Origin: Okapia johnstoni
Lineage: Eukaryota > Chordata > Mammalia > Artiodactyla > Giraffidae
Assembly (NCBI GenBank): GCA_024291935.2
Contig: CM044320.1
Coordinates: forward strand, 48,054,001 to 48,118,000
Direction: 5' to 3'
Length of the DNA stretch: 64,000 bases
The first letter of the stretch is position 1, and each line of letters begins with the position of its first letter. Shown here piece by piece: positions 32,991-45,117 of this stretch. The position numbers and the translations under genes are program-made. The notes under the pieces were generated by a model, which searched no databases, was not told the DNA's origin, and saw only the letters and a program-made list of their open reading frames with translations.

Positions 32991-34299
32991 TTACCTTTAT
33001 TTAAAATGTGTAATTTTCTTCTGGGATAGAAAGACAAACTGAATGGTAAGCCACCCTCAAGATTTCCAGAACCTTTTCATTAAAATTTTTAGTTTTAAAA
33101 ATCTTCCAAGAATGAGAAAAGGAGAAACAATGACTTAATCTATATCTTTATACAGTATGTTGTAATCATAATATGATTTTTAAAGGTTTCCTTTTAAACA
33201 TATCCTACCAAGATCCTCTGTAAAACTTTTTTATCTGAACTAGAGCATGGCTCTCATCAAAGAATAAATTGTGTCCATGTGCTGGTGAAGAGTGCCCAGA
33301 CAATGTAACGTTCAGTGAAAACTGTTTTGTTTCTGATCAAGTTCTTCCCCAAAACAAACTTGATTTCCAGAATTCTTGAAGAACTTAAATTCCCACAATT
33401 TAACCCTGTACTTTAAACAAATGCTGCAATGGTGCCAAGGTGTCCTTTCAGAAACATTCCATTTTACCTTTCTTGTTAGTTAGATTAATAAACAAAATAA
33501 CTGACATGAAAGCAAGTGTCCCTCTGACTTTAATTTCAGATAGATAGCTTTAAATTAAGCATTTATCTTCCTTGAGAACATGGAGTGTAACAGTTTTATT
33601 TGTGACCCCATTTCTTCTCTTCCCCAAACAATATTACTTTCAATTGGCAGCTTACAAATAAATAAATTTGGAAAAAACTCATTTCACACTCTCTACAAAG
33701 TATTTACTAGGTATCTGTGTATACTTATGTTTAAACTAATATAATCAGATTAAAACACTTTAAAAATAAATACTTTGATTCACAGTTAATATCACAAGCT
33801 TTTTTCATGGTAAGTTCTAAGTATTGGAATAATAACATTCTAGAAGAAATGTTAGCAAAATATCTAGTCTAATTGCCTCATTTTTACCAGTGAATAAATT
33901 AAAGCCCAGAGGAGTTGAATGATTACCCTAAGAAATGTAAAAAAGAAAAGAGGTTGATTTATGTAAACAGAAGTGCCTAATCTATCAGTAATATTCTTAT
34001 CTTAAATGTTAATACTATTAGTTATTCATACAAAAGCAAAATACTTAAAATTTCAGTAATCTTATTAAAATTTCACCTTGTAATCTGCAAAACAGAGTTG
34101 TGAAAAAGTTTTATAATTAAAGGTATTCTAACATCAATATCTCAGTTTTTTTACTTATATTAAAATATGTGACCCTGTGACAATCAAGTAATGCTACTTC
34201 TACATTTTCTTAGGGACATCTTAACCGTACTGGTTTATACACTGTTATGCTATCAGTCTGGTTTTCCAAATCAAACCTTAGAAAATTCTAAGAAACTGT
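32991..34299. other. Intergenic sequence, mostly unassigned
   Basis: Includes a faint antisense MIR core near 33870-33940 (CTCATTTTTACCAGTGAATAAATTAAAGCCCAGAGG). The rest appears unique; no exon signal. Confidence 0.45.
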
Positions 34300-34875
34300 C
34301 AGCATAGTTTTTAAATTAAATGGCCTATGTAAACACAGAGTACCTAGAGAGCAAAATTTTAAAAACCCCAAGGGTAAAATCTATGAAAAAACTCCACAAA
34401 AGACACAAACTATCAAAAATCACTCCAAAAGAAATAAATAGTTTGAATAGCCTTATATTATAAAAGAAATTGAATGTATAGTTTAAAAGATTCCCATAAA
34501 GAAAACTGGACACCCACATGAATTCACTGGTGAATCCTACCAAACATTTAAGGAGGAAATAATGCCAATTCTACACAAACTCTTACAGAACATTGGAAAG
34601 GAAAAACCACTTCCCAGTTCATTCTGTGAGACCAACATTAATAGGATACCCAAAGCAGACAGACATTGTAATAAGACTATAGACTAATATCCTTCATGAA
34701 AACAGAGGAAAATATCCTTTAAAATGTCTTAGCAAATTGAATCTGATATTATAGAAGATATAGAGATGTCTAATAAAAATATGCAAATTGCTCATCATCA
34801 TATATCATTAGGGAATTGCAGATTAAAACTACAATGTGATTATACCACATACCTATTAGAATGATTAAAATCCAA
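34300..34875 (+). mobile_element. Old L1 ORF2 fragment
   Basis: Reads as a diverged L1 reverse-transcriptase region (GAATTCACTGGTGAATCCTACC…, AACTCTTACAGAACATTGG…, CCACTTCCCAGTTCATTC). No frame survives. A CHR SINE follows directly. Confidence 0.6.
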
Positions 34876-34882
34876 AATACTG

Positions 34883-35068
34883 ATGGGGCTTCCCTGGTGG
34901 TCCCATGGCTACTCCCAATGCAGGGGACCTGGGTCCAATCCTTAGCCAGGGAACCAGATCCCACATGATGCAACTAAGAGTTCGCATGCCACTACTAAAG
35001 ATCCCACGTGCTGCAACTAACACCTGGATCAGCCAAATAAATAAATTAAAATTAAAATTTTTAAAAAT
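34883..35068 (+). mobile_element. CHR SINE, shortened
   Basis: tRNA-like head (GGGGCTTCCCTGGTGGTC), then AGGGAACCAGATCCCACATG and an A-rich (AAATAAATAAATTAAAATT) tail. Confidence 0.88.
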
Positions 35069-36114
35069 CAAGATGAATGTTCCACAAAGAATACATGTGG
35101 AATATTTTATGGATGTACTGAGGAAGGACATCTAATCTCACTTTGGAGAAGGGAAGTATCAGGGAAATTGTTTAGGTGGAGCAATGTGTGATATGAGTGT
35201 TAAAGAATGCCATGAAGAGGGGGCAAGACCAGTAGACGGAATTTCAAGGACAAATACCAGGATATATGAGACACTATGAGGCAACCAAGGAACTGAGTAA
35301 TTCTGGATGAAGAGAGGAGTTGGGCAGTTGGGGCATTATGGGTCATGATGTGAGTTTTGAGTTTTATCTGGACATCTGTGGAGAGCTATCAAAAGATATT
35401 CAATTCAAGATATGGAAGTGACATAATTGGGTTTCACTTTAGATGCATCTACTTGATGCAACGATCTGACTGAAAGAAACCAAGGCCAGAAGCAGGGAGG
35501 TATGACGAATGAATCCAAAAGAGAAATTATAAGATTGAATTAAGGCACTGGCTATAGGAATAAAGACTCATTTGAGACCCATCAAAGCAAATCAGTAAAA
35601 TTTGGTGACCAACTGGTTGTGAGATTTGAAGGACAGAGACATTGAGGATGATGCCAAGGTTTAAGGCTATGATGACAAGGTACCATGTACTAACTTAAGG
35701 ACTACAAAGGAGAGCAAATTTAGGGTAAATAATAATTTGATCTGAGACTCGTTTATTTTGGACCACTTGTGGACATCCACATGAAGCTGTTCAGTAGAGC
35801 AAGTCTGGAGCTTAGGAGAAAACTCTGGACTGAAGACATAGGTTTAGTTGTATCAGCCTATAGTACAAAGATGGAACCATGGATCTGGATGAGATCATGT
35901 GGAAACTTGAGATATAGATTCAGAAGGCTGCCAAGGAAGGAAGCAGAGGGAAAGGAACCCCTGTACTCACAGGACAGATAGAGGGAGAGCAGGCCAACAC
36001 AAAGGCCATTAAGGCACAGTCAGAATTAGTTAAAGAGGGTCCAGAAAAGATGGCATCTGAGAAGCCAATATCAAAGAGTTGTTCAGATGGGAGGGAGCAG
36101 CCACCATCAACCAA
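35069..36114. repeat. Old interspersed repeat of uncertain family
   Basis: Purine-rich sequence with phrases known from a widespread old mammalian repeat (ATATGGAAGTGACATAATTGGG, GACATCCACATGAAGCTGTTCAGTAGAG, GGTAGC…-like stretches). I cannot name the family or the limits. Confidence 0.35.
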
Positions 36115-36245
36115 GGCCATATCTTCTTACTTTAACTGATTTCCATGCCAGACTTGAGCTCTAGGAGGACATCTGTACTTCTTACCATCATATTTCCAGC
36201 TCCATGTGCACAGCAGATATTTAATAACTTTTGTTGAATAAACAG
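36115..36245 (+). repeat. L2 3' end
   Basis: Typical end of L2: CTCTAGGAGGACATCTGTACTTCTTACC…, CAGCAGATATTTAATAAC, TTTTGTTGAATAAAC. Confidence 0.65.
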
Positions 36246-36614
36246 AGATTAAAGCTTTAAGAATCTGTTGGATTTGGTAGCAAATAGGCAACTGAGCAAC
36301 TGGACAACAGCAACAGGTAACCAGAGACCTTTATGAGAACAATTTTAGGAAAGTGGTGAGGGTAAAACAGTAAAGCAGTGGGTGGAGGTATAAGTGGCAC
36401 TGAGAAAAAAAGGTGAATCTTTTCAGAGATTTAGCTGAGAAGAGGAAGAGATGAAGCAACAGCTAGAAGTCAAGTAGGGCAGAAGGGACATGGGAGGGTT
36501 TTAGTCATTAAAACTTTAAATTTTTTTAGCAATAGTAGATACCTGAATAGGAAAAGAGGAGACTATTCTGAAGGTGGAAGGGATAGAATCCAGAGCTTGG
36601 GTGGAAGAAAGACA
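36246..36614. other. Intergenic sequence, unassigned
   Basis: Purine-rich; nothing recognisable. Confidence 0.45.
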
Positions 36615-36703
36615 TAAACATGGCAACTCACTCCAGTTATTCTTGCCTGGAGAATCCCATGGACAGAGGAGCCTGGCAGGTTGCAAAGAGTCGGACATGA
36701 CTG

Positions 36704-36704
<1 letters not shown>
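36615..36704 (+). mobile_element. Bov-tA/Bov-A SINE, truncated
   Basis: Only the Bov-A body remains (GGCAACTCACTCCAGTTATTC… to GTCGGACATGACTGA), running straight into a CA microsatellite. Confidence 0.9.

Positions 36705-36762
<58 letters not shown>
36705..36762. repeat. (AC)n microsatellite, ~29 units
   Basis: Uninterrupted AC dinucleotides directly after the Bov-A ACTGA end; evidently grown from the SINE tail. Confidence 0.98.
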
Positions 36763-36764
<2 letters not shown>

Positions 36765-37030
36765 CTACAAACAGAAACAACTATGCAAGAACTCCTGTCA
36801 GCATGATTAATTGTCAAACAACTGGTGGTTAAAAGGGATCCATGTTGGGAAAGGATGAAATCAGTTGCATGGGACTGGGAACTTTTGTGGAGACTGTGGG
36901 ATTCGAGCTGGATCTTAAAAGTCTGTGCTAAGCGGAAAAGATGGAGAAGCAGAGGGAGAGCATTCTACCTGAAGGGGCTTCTGAGATAGTGCTTTGTATA
37001 ATAAAAATAATTTTAACATAGCTGCTGATG

Positions 37031-37325
37031 CCTTCCCTGGTGGCTCAGTGGAAAAGAATCTGCCTGCCAATGGAGGAAACATGGGTTCCATCCCTGGTCC
37101 CGGAAGATCCCACATGCTGCGGAGCAACTAAGCCCGGCACCACAACTGTTGAGCCTGTGCTCTAGAGTCGGAGAGCCACAACTACCGAGCCCACGTGCTG
37201 CAACTACTAAAGCCTGTGTGCTCTAGAGCCCGTGCTCCACACAAAGGGCAGCCCCCACTTGCTGCAACTAGAGAAAAGCCCTCACAGCAACAAAGACCCA
37301 GCACAGCCAAAAAATAAATTTTAAA
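37031..37325 (+). mobile_element. CHR SINE, long form
   Basis: tRNA-like head CTTCCCTGGTGGCTCAGTGG, then GATCCCACATGCTGCGG…, CACAACTACCGAGCCCACGTG and AGCCAAAAAATAAATTTTAAAA tail. Confidence 0.93.
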
Positions 37326-37369
37326 AATTAGCTATGGTTTAAAAAAAAGAAAGGTCCCCTGGATCTTTT

Positions 37370-38620
37370 TCCAAGCTATGCTTCAAATTTTATCAAACAT
37401 GGACAATGTCAGCCATTGTTTCTTTTAAATATTTGGTCTGTCTCCACTTGCCTCCCCTTACCTTCTGGAACTCCAAGTACACATATGCTGGGCTGCTGGA
37501 TGTTGTCCCATAGCTTATTGATGGTCTATTCATGTTCTCCAGTCTTTAAATCTCTGTGTTTCATTTTGGGTAGTTTCCATTGCAGTCTTCAAATTCACTG
37601 ATCTTTTCTTGCCATGTCAAATCTGCTATTAATCTGTGTCCCATCCAGTTTGCTTTTCAACTGTAGGTGTTTGACTTGGGTCTTTTACTCTTCTTGTCAT
37701 GCTCATGCTTTCCTCCCAACTCCTTGAACACATGGGATATATTTATAGTAGCTGTTTTATGTCTTCTACTATTTCCACCATCTATATCATTTCTAAGTCT
37801 GTCTCTATTGATTTTCTCCTCATACTGGATCTTATATTTCTGCTTCATTGCACGTCTGGTAATTTTTAATGTCAGACTTTGCAGGCTTAATTTTTGGAGG
37901 GTATTGGATATGTTTTAATCCTTTAAATATTTATGTACTTTCCAATAGGATGCAATTAAATTACTTGCAAAGAGTTTGATATTTTCAAGACTTGCTCTTC
38001 AGCTTTGTTTGGTGGGCGCAGAACAGCCTTTAGGGTTAATTTGGGCCTTCTGTTGAGGCAATATGCTTCTGAAGTCTCCCTCAGTTCCTTGTATGTTTGG
38101 AAGTTTTTCTATTTTAGTTAGCAGGAACAAACTCTTCCCAGATCTATGTGTGCCCTGGGGACTTAGCCACCATCTCCTTTCCTATGGTTTCTTCTCCAGT
38201 GTTGGTAGTTTCCTGAAAATTGTGAAATTTGTGAATTATCATTTAGCTGAAGACTCAGGGAGAACCTCTGCAGATATCTGGAACTCTTTCTCATTGCAGC
38301 TTCCTTCTCTCAAGTTCTCTGCCCTGTGAAGTCTATTTGCCTGAGCATCCCTGAACTCTGTCCTGCAGCTCAGGAAGATCACCCAGCCTGCTGGGATCCC
38401 CTTCTCTGTGCAGGACCTGGGAACTCCCCAGGCAGTAAACTAAAACATTCATCAGGCTCATCTTAGGCTTTCTTCCTCCTTTTTTTGCAGAGATTTCTCT
38501 GCCCTGAATTGCCTATTTTCCAATGTCCGAAAACTAGTTTCGTAGATTTTGACCAGTTTTTCAGTTGTTTAAGGAGGAAGAGTACGTGTGGTCCCTGTTA
38601 ATCCTTGTGAACTGGAAATT
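37370..38620 (-). mobile_element. Old L1 (L1ME/HAL1-like), antisense
   Basis: Plus-strand text is the complement of an old L1 ORF1/5' region (TTTCTTTTAAATATTTGGTCTG…, CTTCAAATTCACTGATCTTTTCTTGCC…, TTCTGCTTCATTGCACGTCTGG). Strongly broken; no usable frame. Confidence 0.6.
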
Positions 38621-38859
38621 CAGCTACCACCTAGAACAGTGCTTAGCACATCATAAGCATTCAATAAATCTTTTTGAATGAATGGGATCCTCTTTCCTCC
38701 CAACATGTCCTCAATGAACTTTTCCCTTTTAATTATAACCTTTTTCCTAATATGCCAAGAACATTATTGATTCTCTTCTCCAAAATATACCCTGTTTTTT
38801 CCTATATTCATCTTGGTGTAGTTAACATTCATCCATATCAGTTCTAAAATGTTTAGGAA

Positions 38860-39196
38860 AGGAATTCCCTGGTGGGGCAGTGGATAAGAATCTTCCTGCC
38901 AATGCAGGGGACACAGATTCGATCCCTGGTCTGGGAAGTACCCACAAGCCACAGAGCAACAAAGCCCATGCATCACAAATATTGAGCCTGTGCTCTTGAG
39001 CCCAGAGCTGCAACTACTCAAGCCCCTGCCCCTAGAGCCTGTGCTCCACAACAAGAGAAGCCACTGCAATGAGAAGCCTGCGCACTGCAACCAGAGAGTA
39101 ACCCCCACTTGCCACAACTAGAGAAAGCCTGTGCGCAGCGACCAAGACCCAGAGCAACCAAAAATTAAATAAAAATAAATAAATAATTTTAAAAAA
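38860..39196 (+). mobile_element. CHR SINE, long form, with target duplication
   Basis: Head GGAATTCCCTGGTGGGGCAG, body with ATTCGATCCCTGGTCTGGG and an A-rich tail. Flanked by a perfect 15-bp duplication TAAAATGTTTAGGAA at 38845-38859 and 39197-39211. Confidence 0.97.
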
Positions 39197-39211
39197 TAAA
39201 ATGTTTAGGAA

Positions 39212-40310
39212 CAAAATAAAAGATCCTAAGAGAGAACCTGCATAAACTGTAGGTGTCCTGGTTAACTTACAGAGATATCTACTGATACCTCCTTGAGCAG
39301 AATTTCTAATCAATTGTGTACCCATCACATGATGATCGAATCCAGTGGCCTAAATTTTCCTCGAAGGAAACGCTTCATATGCCTCATCTGCCAAAATAAG
39401 TTAGCCTGGCCCTGGTCTAACTCTGTAATTTATGGCCTGAAGACTAGAAAGTGCTAAAAAAAAAAAATGGCTAGTATTGGCACATTGACTCTGTTACTTC
39501 CAGGCTACCAGTCTTAAGTGCTAAAAAAAAAAAAAAAAGTCTTGAGTGAAATCATCCCCTAAATCAGATCCTCTTTTAGAAGGATAAAGTAAATTTGGTT
39601 CAAAGCTAATAGCTGTATTAGTACATAGTGAGCATTTGGGCTTCTTCCATCATCTCTACAGCTGGTCTTCTTTTGTCTCTATTAGCACGTTTGCTCTTTT
39701 GAAAAGTAGAATGACATGAGAATAAAACTACCAACACTCAGAGGAAAAAAATCTTTTTTCCCCTCACTTTTTATAAATCAGATGTGGAATTAAATGGAAA
39801 TACTTTTTAAAGTGAGAATAAAATTTTTGGTAACATATTCTCCCCAAATTAAAATGTAACATGGCATAGGGTGAGAGTGCCACCTACAAGCCATAGCATA
39901 TGTGACTTTTTACTGCTACTTTTAAAGGGAGCGTTTCCCAACTTATTGTCCTTATTCTATATCCATTTTTCACTCTGGAATAATGAATATGGATCCTTTA
40001 AGTCTTGGGAGAAATTGGCACCACTCAAAGTAACTTTGCTGACAGTCCCCAGACTCCTAGGGCTTATCACTAGCAAGATATGGAAAAATGGTAAGTCTGA
40101 AAGGGTTTTGGATATTTCTTCTCAGATTTTGATGGAAAGAGCAATGAGTCTGTTTATTTAGGCTCACCGCTGAGTCAAAATTAAGCCACAAATCTATTTC
40201 CTGATTGCTCTGGGGCATAATATGTTAGTATTTGAAAATTTTCTTGTATATAAGCTATCAAGTCAAAATTCATATCTCATATACACAAGCCTCATAATAG
40301 GCATACATTT
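39212..40310. other. Intergenic sequence, mostly unassigned
   Basis: Two A-runs, both preceded by AGTGCT, lie at 39452-39470 and 39523-39537; the second is described separately. No gene or nameable repeat otherwise. Confidence 0.45.
39510..39548. repeat. Poly(A) run flanked by an 11-bp direct repeat
   Basis: AGTCTTAAGTG (39510-39520), then CT plus an A-run, then AGTCTTGAGTG (39538-39548); 10 of 11 bases agree. This is the form expected of an extremely truncated retro-insertion that kept only its tail. Confidence 0.5.
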
Positions 40311-40323
40311 CTAGAAGTCCATG

Positions 40324-40597
40324 CTGCTGCTGCTGCTAAGTCGCTTCAGTCGTGTCCGACTCTGTTCAACCCCATAGACGGCAGCCCACCAGGCTCTGCC
40401 GTCCCTGGGATTCTCCAGGCAAGAATACTGGAGTGGGTTGCCATTTCCTTCTCCAGTGCATGAAAAGGAAAAGTTAAATTGAAGTCGCTCAGTCGTGTCC
40501 GACTCTTAGCGACCCCATGGACTGTAGCCTACCAGGCTCCTCCATCCATGGGATTTTCCAGGCAAGAGTACTGGAGTGGGGTGTCATTGCGTTCTCC
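40324..40597 (-). mobile_element. BOV-A2 SINE
   Basis: Antisense double Bov-A unit with (TGC)n start. Flanked by a perfect 13-bp duplication CTAGAAGTCCATG at 40311-40323 and 40598-40610. Confidence 0.97.
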
Positions 40598-40702
40598 CTA
40601 GAAGTCCATGCCTCTCTTCAAACTTCTCCCTTTAGACATTAGAATCTGAATGGGGAAAAAAAAAAAATTTCATGGAGTTTCTTTCCTTTAAATCAAACAA
40701 TT

Positions 40703-40822
40703 TAGGGAGTTCCCTGGCTGTCCAGTGGTTAGGATTAAGTGCTTTCACTGCAGTGGGTCGAGGTTCAATCCCTGGTCAGGGAACTGAGATCCCACAAGTC
40801 ACATGGGCAGCCAAAAACAAGA
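40703..40822 (+). mobile_element. CHR SINE, short form
   Basis: GGGAGTTCCCTGGCTGTCC head, GGTTCAATCCCTGGTCAGGG box, GCAGCCAAAAACAAG tail. AATTTAG occurs at both flanks. Confidence 0.88.
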
Positions 40823-41542
40823 AAAAAAAAATTATTTCAAAATTTAGAGAATACACTGCCCAAAGAGGGCAATAAAGCAATGAAAATATAATAGTAGTAA
40901 AACAAAGCTCTGTAAAAATTTAATTATTAAGCAGAAAAAGAGCTTGATTTTACAGACGAAAAAGGTGCTGAAATATTCTGACCACAGCTTGTGAGGTGAA
41001 GAAGGGGTGCTAACAAGAAGATGAGAAGGCTGTGTTTAGTTTATTTTCCCCTCATTTTGCTTGCAAGAGCAATCTGAGGGAAGAGTTTTTCAATGCTGAC
41101 TATAATTATTAGGCCAAGAAATTTTAGTTGACATAAGGTTGCAACACTCAGTATGAAGGAAAAATAGGGCAAGTCAAAGTCAAAATAAGTTTCTCCTCAT
41201 GAAGCTATGGGATGAGTGGGAACAGCTTGTACACTAATTGCACAGATGAAGTCATCTTTGTTGTACGAATATTAAAGACTTGACATAAGAATCTTTCAGT
41301 TCCATCTTGCTCTGCCGTGTAACGTTGGTGACAGGTATTTAAGAACTGCCTGTTCTGTCCAAAAGGTTCAGTATCTACTGAGCACTATCAGAGTGTCTAT
41401 GTACATAGTTACTGCTCTCAACTGCTTTGAAGCACAGCAGACCATCCATGTGGCAGGCACCACTCAGGTTGTAATTCTTCCCTTTGAATTTCACAGTCAT
41501 CATTTAACATAAGAAAAAAATTTTTTTTCTCACACTTCAAAG
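40823..41542. other. Intergenic sequence, unassigned
   Basis: No feature supported. Confidence 0.45.
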
Positions 41543-42071
41543 TGGAAGGAAAGCTACGACAAACCTAGGCAGCATATTAAAAAGCAGAGACATCACTTTG
41601 CTAACAGAAGTCTGTATAGTCAAACCTATGGTTTTTTCAACAGTCATGTACAGATGTGAGAGCTGGACCATAAAGAAGGCTGAGCACTGAAGAATTGATG
41701 CTTTCGAATTGTGGTGCTAGAGAAGACTCTTGAGAGTCCCGTGGACAGCAAGGAGATCAAACCAGTCAATTCTAAAGGAAGTCAATCCTGAATATTCATT
41801 GGAAGGACTGATGCTGAAGCTGAAACTCTAATACTTTGGCCACCTGAGGTGAAGAGCACAACTCATTGGAAAAGACCCTGATGCTGGGAAAGATTGAAGG
41901 CAGGAGGAGAAGGGGACAACAGAGGATGAGATGGTTGGATGGCCTCACTGACTCAATGGACATGAATTTGAGCAAACTCCAGGAAATAGTGAAGGACAGG
42001 GAAGCCTAGCATGCTGCAGTCCATGGGGTGGCAAAGAGTTGGACACGACTTAGCAACTGAACAACAAACAA
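41543..42071 (+). mobile_element. BovB LINE 3' end
   Basis: Last ~520 bp of BovB, from AAGGAAAGCTACGACAAACC to the CAACAAACAAC tail. Frames broken. It is inverted relative to the longer copy at 43244-44634. Confidence 0.92.
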
Positions 42072-42094
42072 CTTCTTTAGAAATGTTGAGTCCA

Positions 42095-42528
42095 AACAGA
42101 GAAGGCAATGGCAACCCACTCCAGTACTCTTGCCTGGAGAATCCCAGGGACAGGGGAGCCTGTCCATGGGGTCACACAGAGTCGGACACAAGTGAAGCAG
42201 TGGCATAGAATACAAATCCACTGCACAAATTTACATGCCTCTTCAGAACTGTGACCACCCCTGTATTTCATGCTACCTTCAGTGGAGTTAAATTTTAAAA
42301 TGTGTGACTCAGTCATTTTAATGTATTTTATTGGGACAAATTGTAATGTTTTTCTGAACTTATAAAATACATTAAGGTTATGCATCTACATAATAGCAAA
42401 TACCCAGAAGAAATGTAGAAAATTCTGTTCTGATTAAAGTCAGTGCAAATGAGCTTCGTATTTGAATGCTAGAAATACAGTAAAAAAAAAAAAAAAATGC
42501 TACAAAAAAAGAAAAAAAAAAAAAAAAA
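42095..42528 (+). mobile_element. Chimeric retro-insert: Bov-A unit + unknown sequence + poly(A)
   Basis: A 434-bp block flanked by a perfect 16-bp direct repeat AGAAATGTTGAGTCCA (42079-42094 and 42529-42544). It begins with a Bov-A unit (about 42100-42195, with an internal deletion), continues with about 285 bp that match no repeat I know, and ends in a long A-rich tail (42482-42528). An ATTAAA lies about 45 bases before the tail. Target duplication plus tail shows L1-type retrotransposition of an RNA. The non-SINE part could be a transduced flank or the 3' UTR of a host mRNA. Confidence 0.85.
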
Positions 42529-42544
42529 AGAAATGTTGAGTCCA

Positions 42545-43243
42545 TTCAAACATGTCAGAATACAACTTGCCCTGATATGAAAGTTATTAACATGGGAACT
42601 TTTCCCTTCCTTGTCTTTTCTTGCCTTTTAATAACCCCCCAAAATGAACTGTTTCAAATTTTATATGTACATATATATAATTTTTATATTCTGCAAACTG
42701 TACAGGACACCATGGCCATTAACATTAAAACAAGCTTACAGGTGAGCTAATCTCCATAGTAATATTGAAAGGCAGATAAACAATTCTGGATAATAGACAT
42801 GAATACATTAACCTGTTTATTACACTTTTAATTTCTTCCTAGTATGCATGTTGACAGCTTCACTACAAGGAAAAAGTTCAGAAAAATCAAAGAAGATAGA
42901 GCTATTTTATTTTTGCAATAAAAAATAACACAGAAATTTCTATAATAGTCCTGTCCCTCAGAATAGAAGATAGGCTACATAAAATTATTTAAAATTTTCT
43001 AAAGAGCTTCATTTCAAAAACTATACTTTAATAATACATTTTGCTTCATCAAATAATCTAATGGTATTATCAACATATAACCAATACAAGAAGTATTCGT
43101 GAGATATTTTAGATTATTTTTCTCACACTAAGTCTTTGAAATCGGGTGTATATTTTATACTCACATACAATCTGGATTTGAACTCTGGTTACATTTCAAA
43201 TGCTTAATGTCTAGTGACTACTGTCTTGGACAAAGTGAACCTG
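42545..43243. other. Intergenic sequence, unassigned
   Basis: Very AT-rich. No gene or nameable repeat. Confidence 0.45.
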
Positions 43244-44634
43244 TTCAGTTCAGTTCAGTCACTCAGTTGTGTCTGACTCTTTGTGACACCATGAATCACA
43301 GCACGCCAGGTCTCCCTGTCCGTCACCAATTCCCAGAGTTTACCCAAACTCATGTCCATCGAGTTGGTGATGCCATCCAGCCATCTCATCCACTGTCGTC
43401 CCCTGCTCCTCCTGCCCCTAATCCTTCCCAGCATCAGGGCCTTTTCCAATGAGTCAACTCTTCTCATGAGGTAGACAAAGTATTGGAGTTTCAGCTTCAA
43501 CATCAGTCCTTCCAATGAACACCCAGGACTGATCTCCTTTAGGATGGACTGGTTGGATCTCCTTGAAGTCCAGGGGACTCTCAAGAGTCTTCTCCAATAC
43601 CACAGTTCAAAAGCATCAATTCTTCAGCGCTCAGCTTTCTTTATAGTCCAACTCTCACATCCATACATGACCACTGGAAAAACCATAGCCTTGACTAGAT
43701 GGACCTTTTTTGGCAAAGTAATGTCTCTGCTTTTTAATATGCTATCTAGGTTGGTCATAACTTTCCTTCCAAGGAGTAAGCGTCTTTTAATTTCATGGCT
43801 GCAGTCACCATCTGCAGTGATTTTGGAGCCCAGAAAAATTAAGTCTGACACTGTTTGCACTGTTTGCCCATCTATTTGCCATGAAGTGATGGGACCAGAT
43901 GCCATAATCTTAGTTTTCTGAATGTTGAGCTTTAAGCCAACTTTTTCACTCTCCTCTTTCACTTTCATCAAGAGGCTGCCATAAGGGTGGTGTCATCTGC
44001 ATATCTGAGGTTATTGATATTTCTCCTGGAAATCTTGATTTCAACTTGTGCTTCTTCTAGCCCAGCATTTCTCATGATGTACTCTGCATATAAGTTAAAT
44101 AAGCAGGGTGACAATATACAGCCTTAACATACTCCTTTTCCCATTTGGAACCAGTCTGTTGTTCCATGTCCAGTTCTAACTGTTGCTTCCTCACCTGCAT
44201 ACAGGTTTCTCAAGAGGCAGGTCAGGTGGTCTGGTAGTCCCATCTCTTGAAGAATTTTCCACAGTTTATTGTGATCCACACAGTCAAAGGCTTTGGCATA
44301 GTCAATAAAGCAGAAATAGATGTTTTTCTGGAACTCTCTTGCTTTTTCAATGACCCAGCGGATGTTGGCAATTTGATCTCTGGTTCCTCTGCCTTTTCCA
44401 AAACCAGCTTGAACATCTGGAAGTTCATGGTTCATATATTGCTGAAGCCTTGCTTGGAGAATTTTGAGCATTACTTTACTAGCATGTGAGATGAGTGCAA
44501 TTGTGTGGTAGTTTGAGCATTCTTTGGCATTGCCTTTCTTTGGGATTGGAATGAAAACTGACTTTTTCCAGTCCTGTGGCCACTGCTGAGTTTTCCAAAT
44601 TTTCTGGCATATTGAGTGCAGCACTTTCACAGCA
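43244..44634 (-). mobile_element. BovB LINE, antisense, longest copy in the window
   Basis: Reverse complement of about 1.4 kb of the BovB 3' half. The open minus-strand stretch 44630-44124 covers the first reverse-transcriptase blocks, with the catalytic-type F-I-D-Y-A-K-A-F-D-C-V-D motif; the C-terminal part is open at 43971-43624 and 43584-43255. About 30 bases are missing near 43976, between these blocks, relative to the copy at 9238-10461. Not functional. Confidence 0.94.
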
Positions 44635-44910
44635 GTACATATTCACTATGTTTAAACAACAAATAGAGTCTCTTTAATGGAGATCTCTTGAAGTTTTCCC
44701 TTGAACTTTTTAGAAACTCCATTGCGCCCCCTACAAAGGACTTGCCATGTTCCTGTCCAGTATGACTATGCCTCAAGGTGCTCTGTATGCTGTAAGGAAG
44801 CAGATCAACCAGAAGCTGGTGGTATTTCGCTTTGATGTATCTTCTGTATTAAAATGTGCTCCAAGCCAAAGATAAAACTTGGCTTCTGGCTACAGTATTA
44901 ATCTTCTTGT
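44635..44910. other. Short unassigned stretch
   Basis: A 35-codon + strand frame from an ATG near 44765 looks mildly coding-like, but I see no splice sites or family match. Confidence 0.3.
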
Positions 44911-44927
44911 ACCTTTCACACTTCAGG

Positions 44928-45117
44928 CTTCCCTGGTGGCTCAGATGGTAAAGAATCTGCCTGCAATGAGAGAGACTAGGGTTATATCCCTGGGTTGTGA
45001 AGATTCCCTTGAGAAGGGAATGGCTACCAGTATTCTTGCCTGAAGAATTCCATGGACAGGGGAGCCTGGTAAGCTATAGTCCATAGGATTGCAAAGAATG
45101 AGACACGACTGAGCAAC

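Noticed and set aside
36563..36817. Frames with long Cys-Val or His-Thr repeats
   Set aside because: Translation of the (AC)n microsatellite at 36705-36762.
44765..44872. 35-codon + strand frame that looks mildly coding
   Set aside because: No splice sites, no partner exon and no recognisable family.
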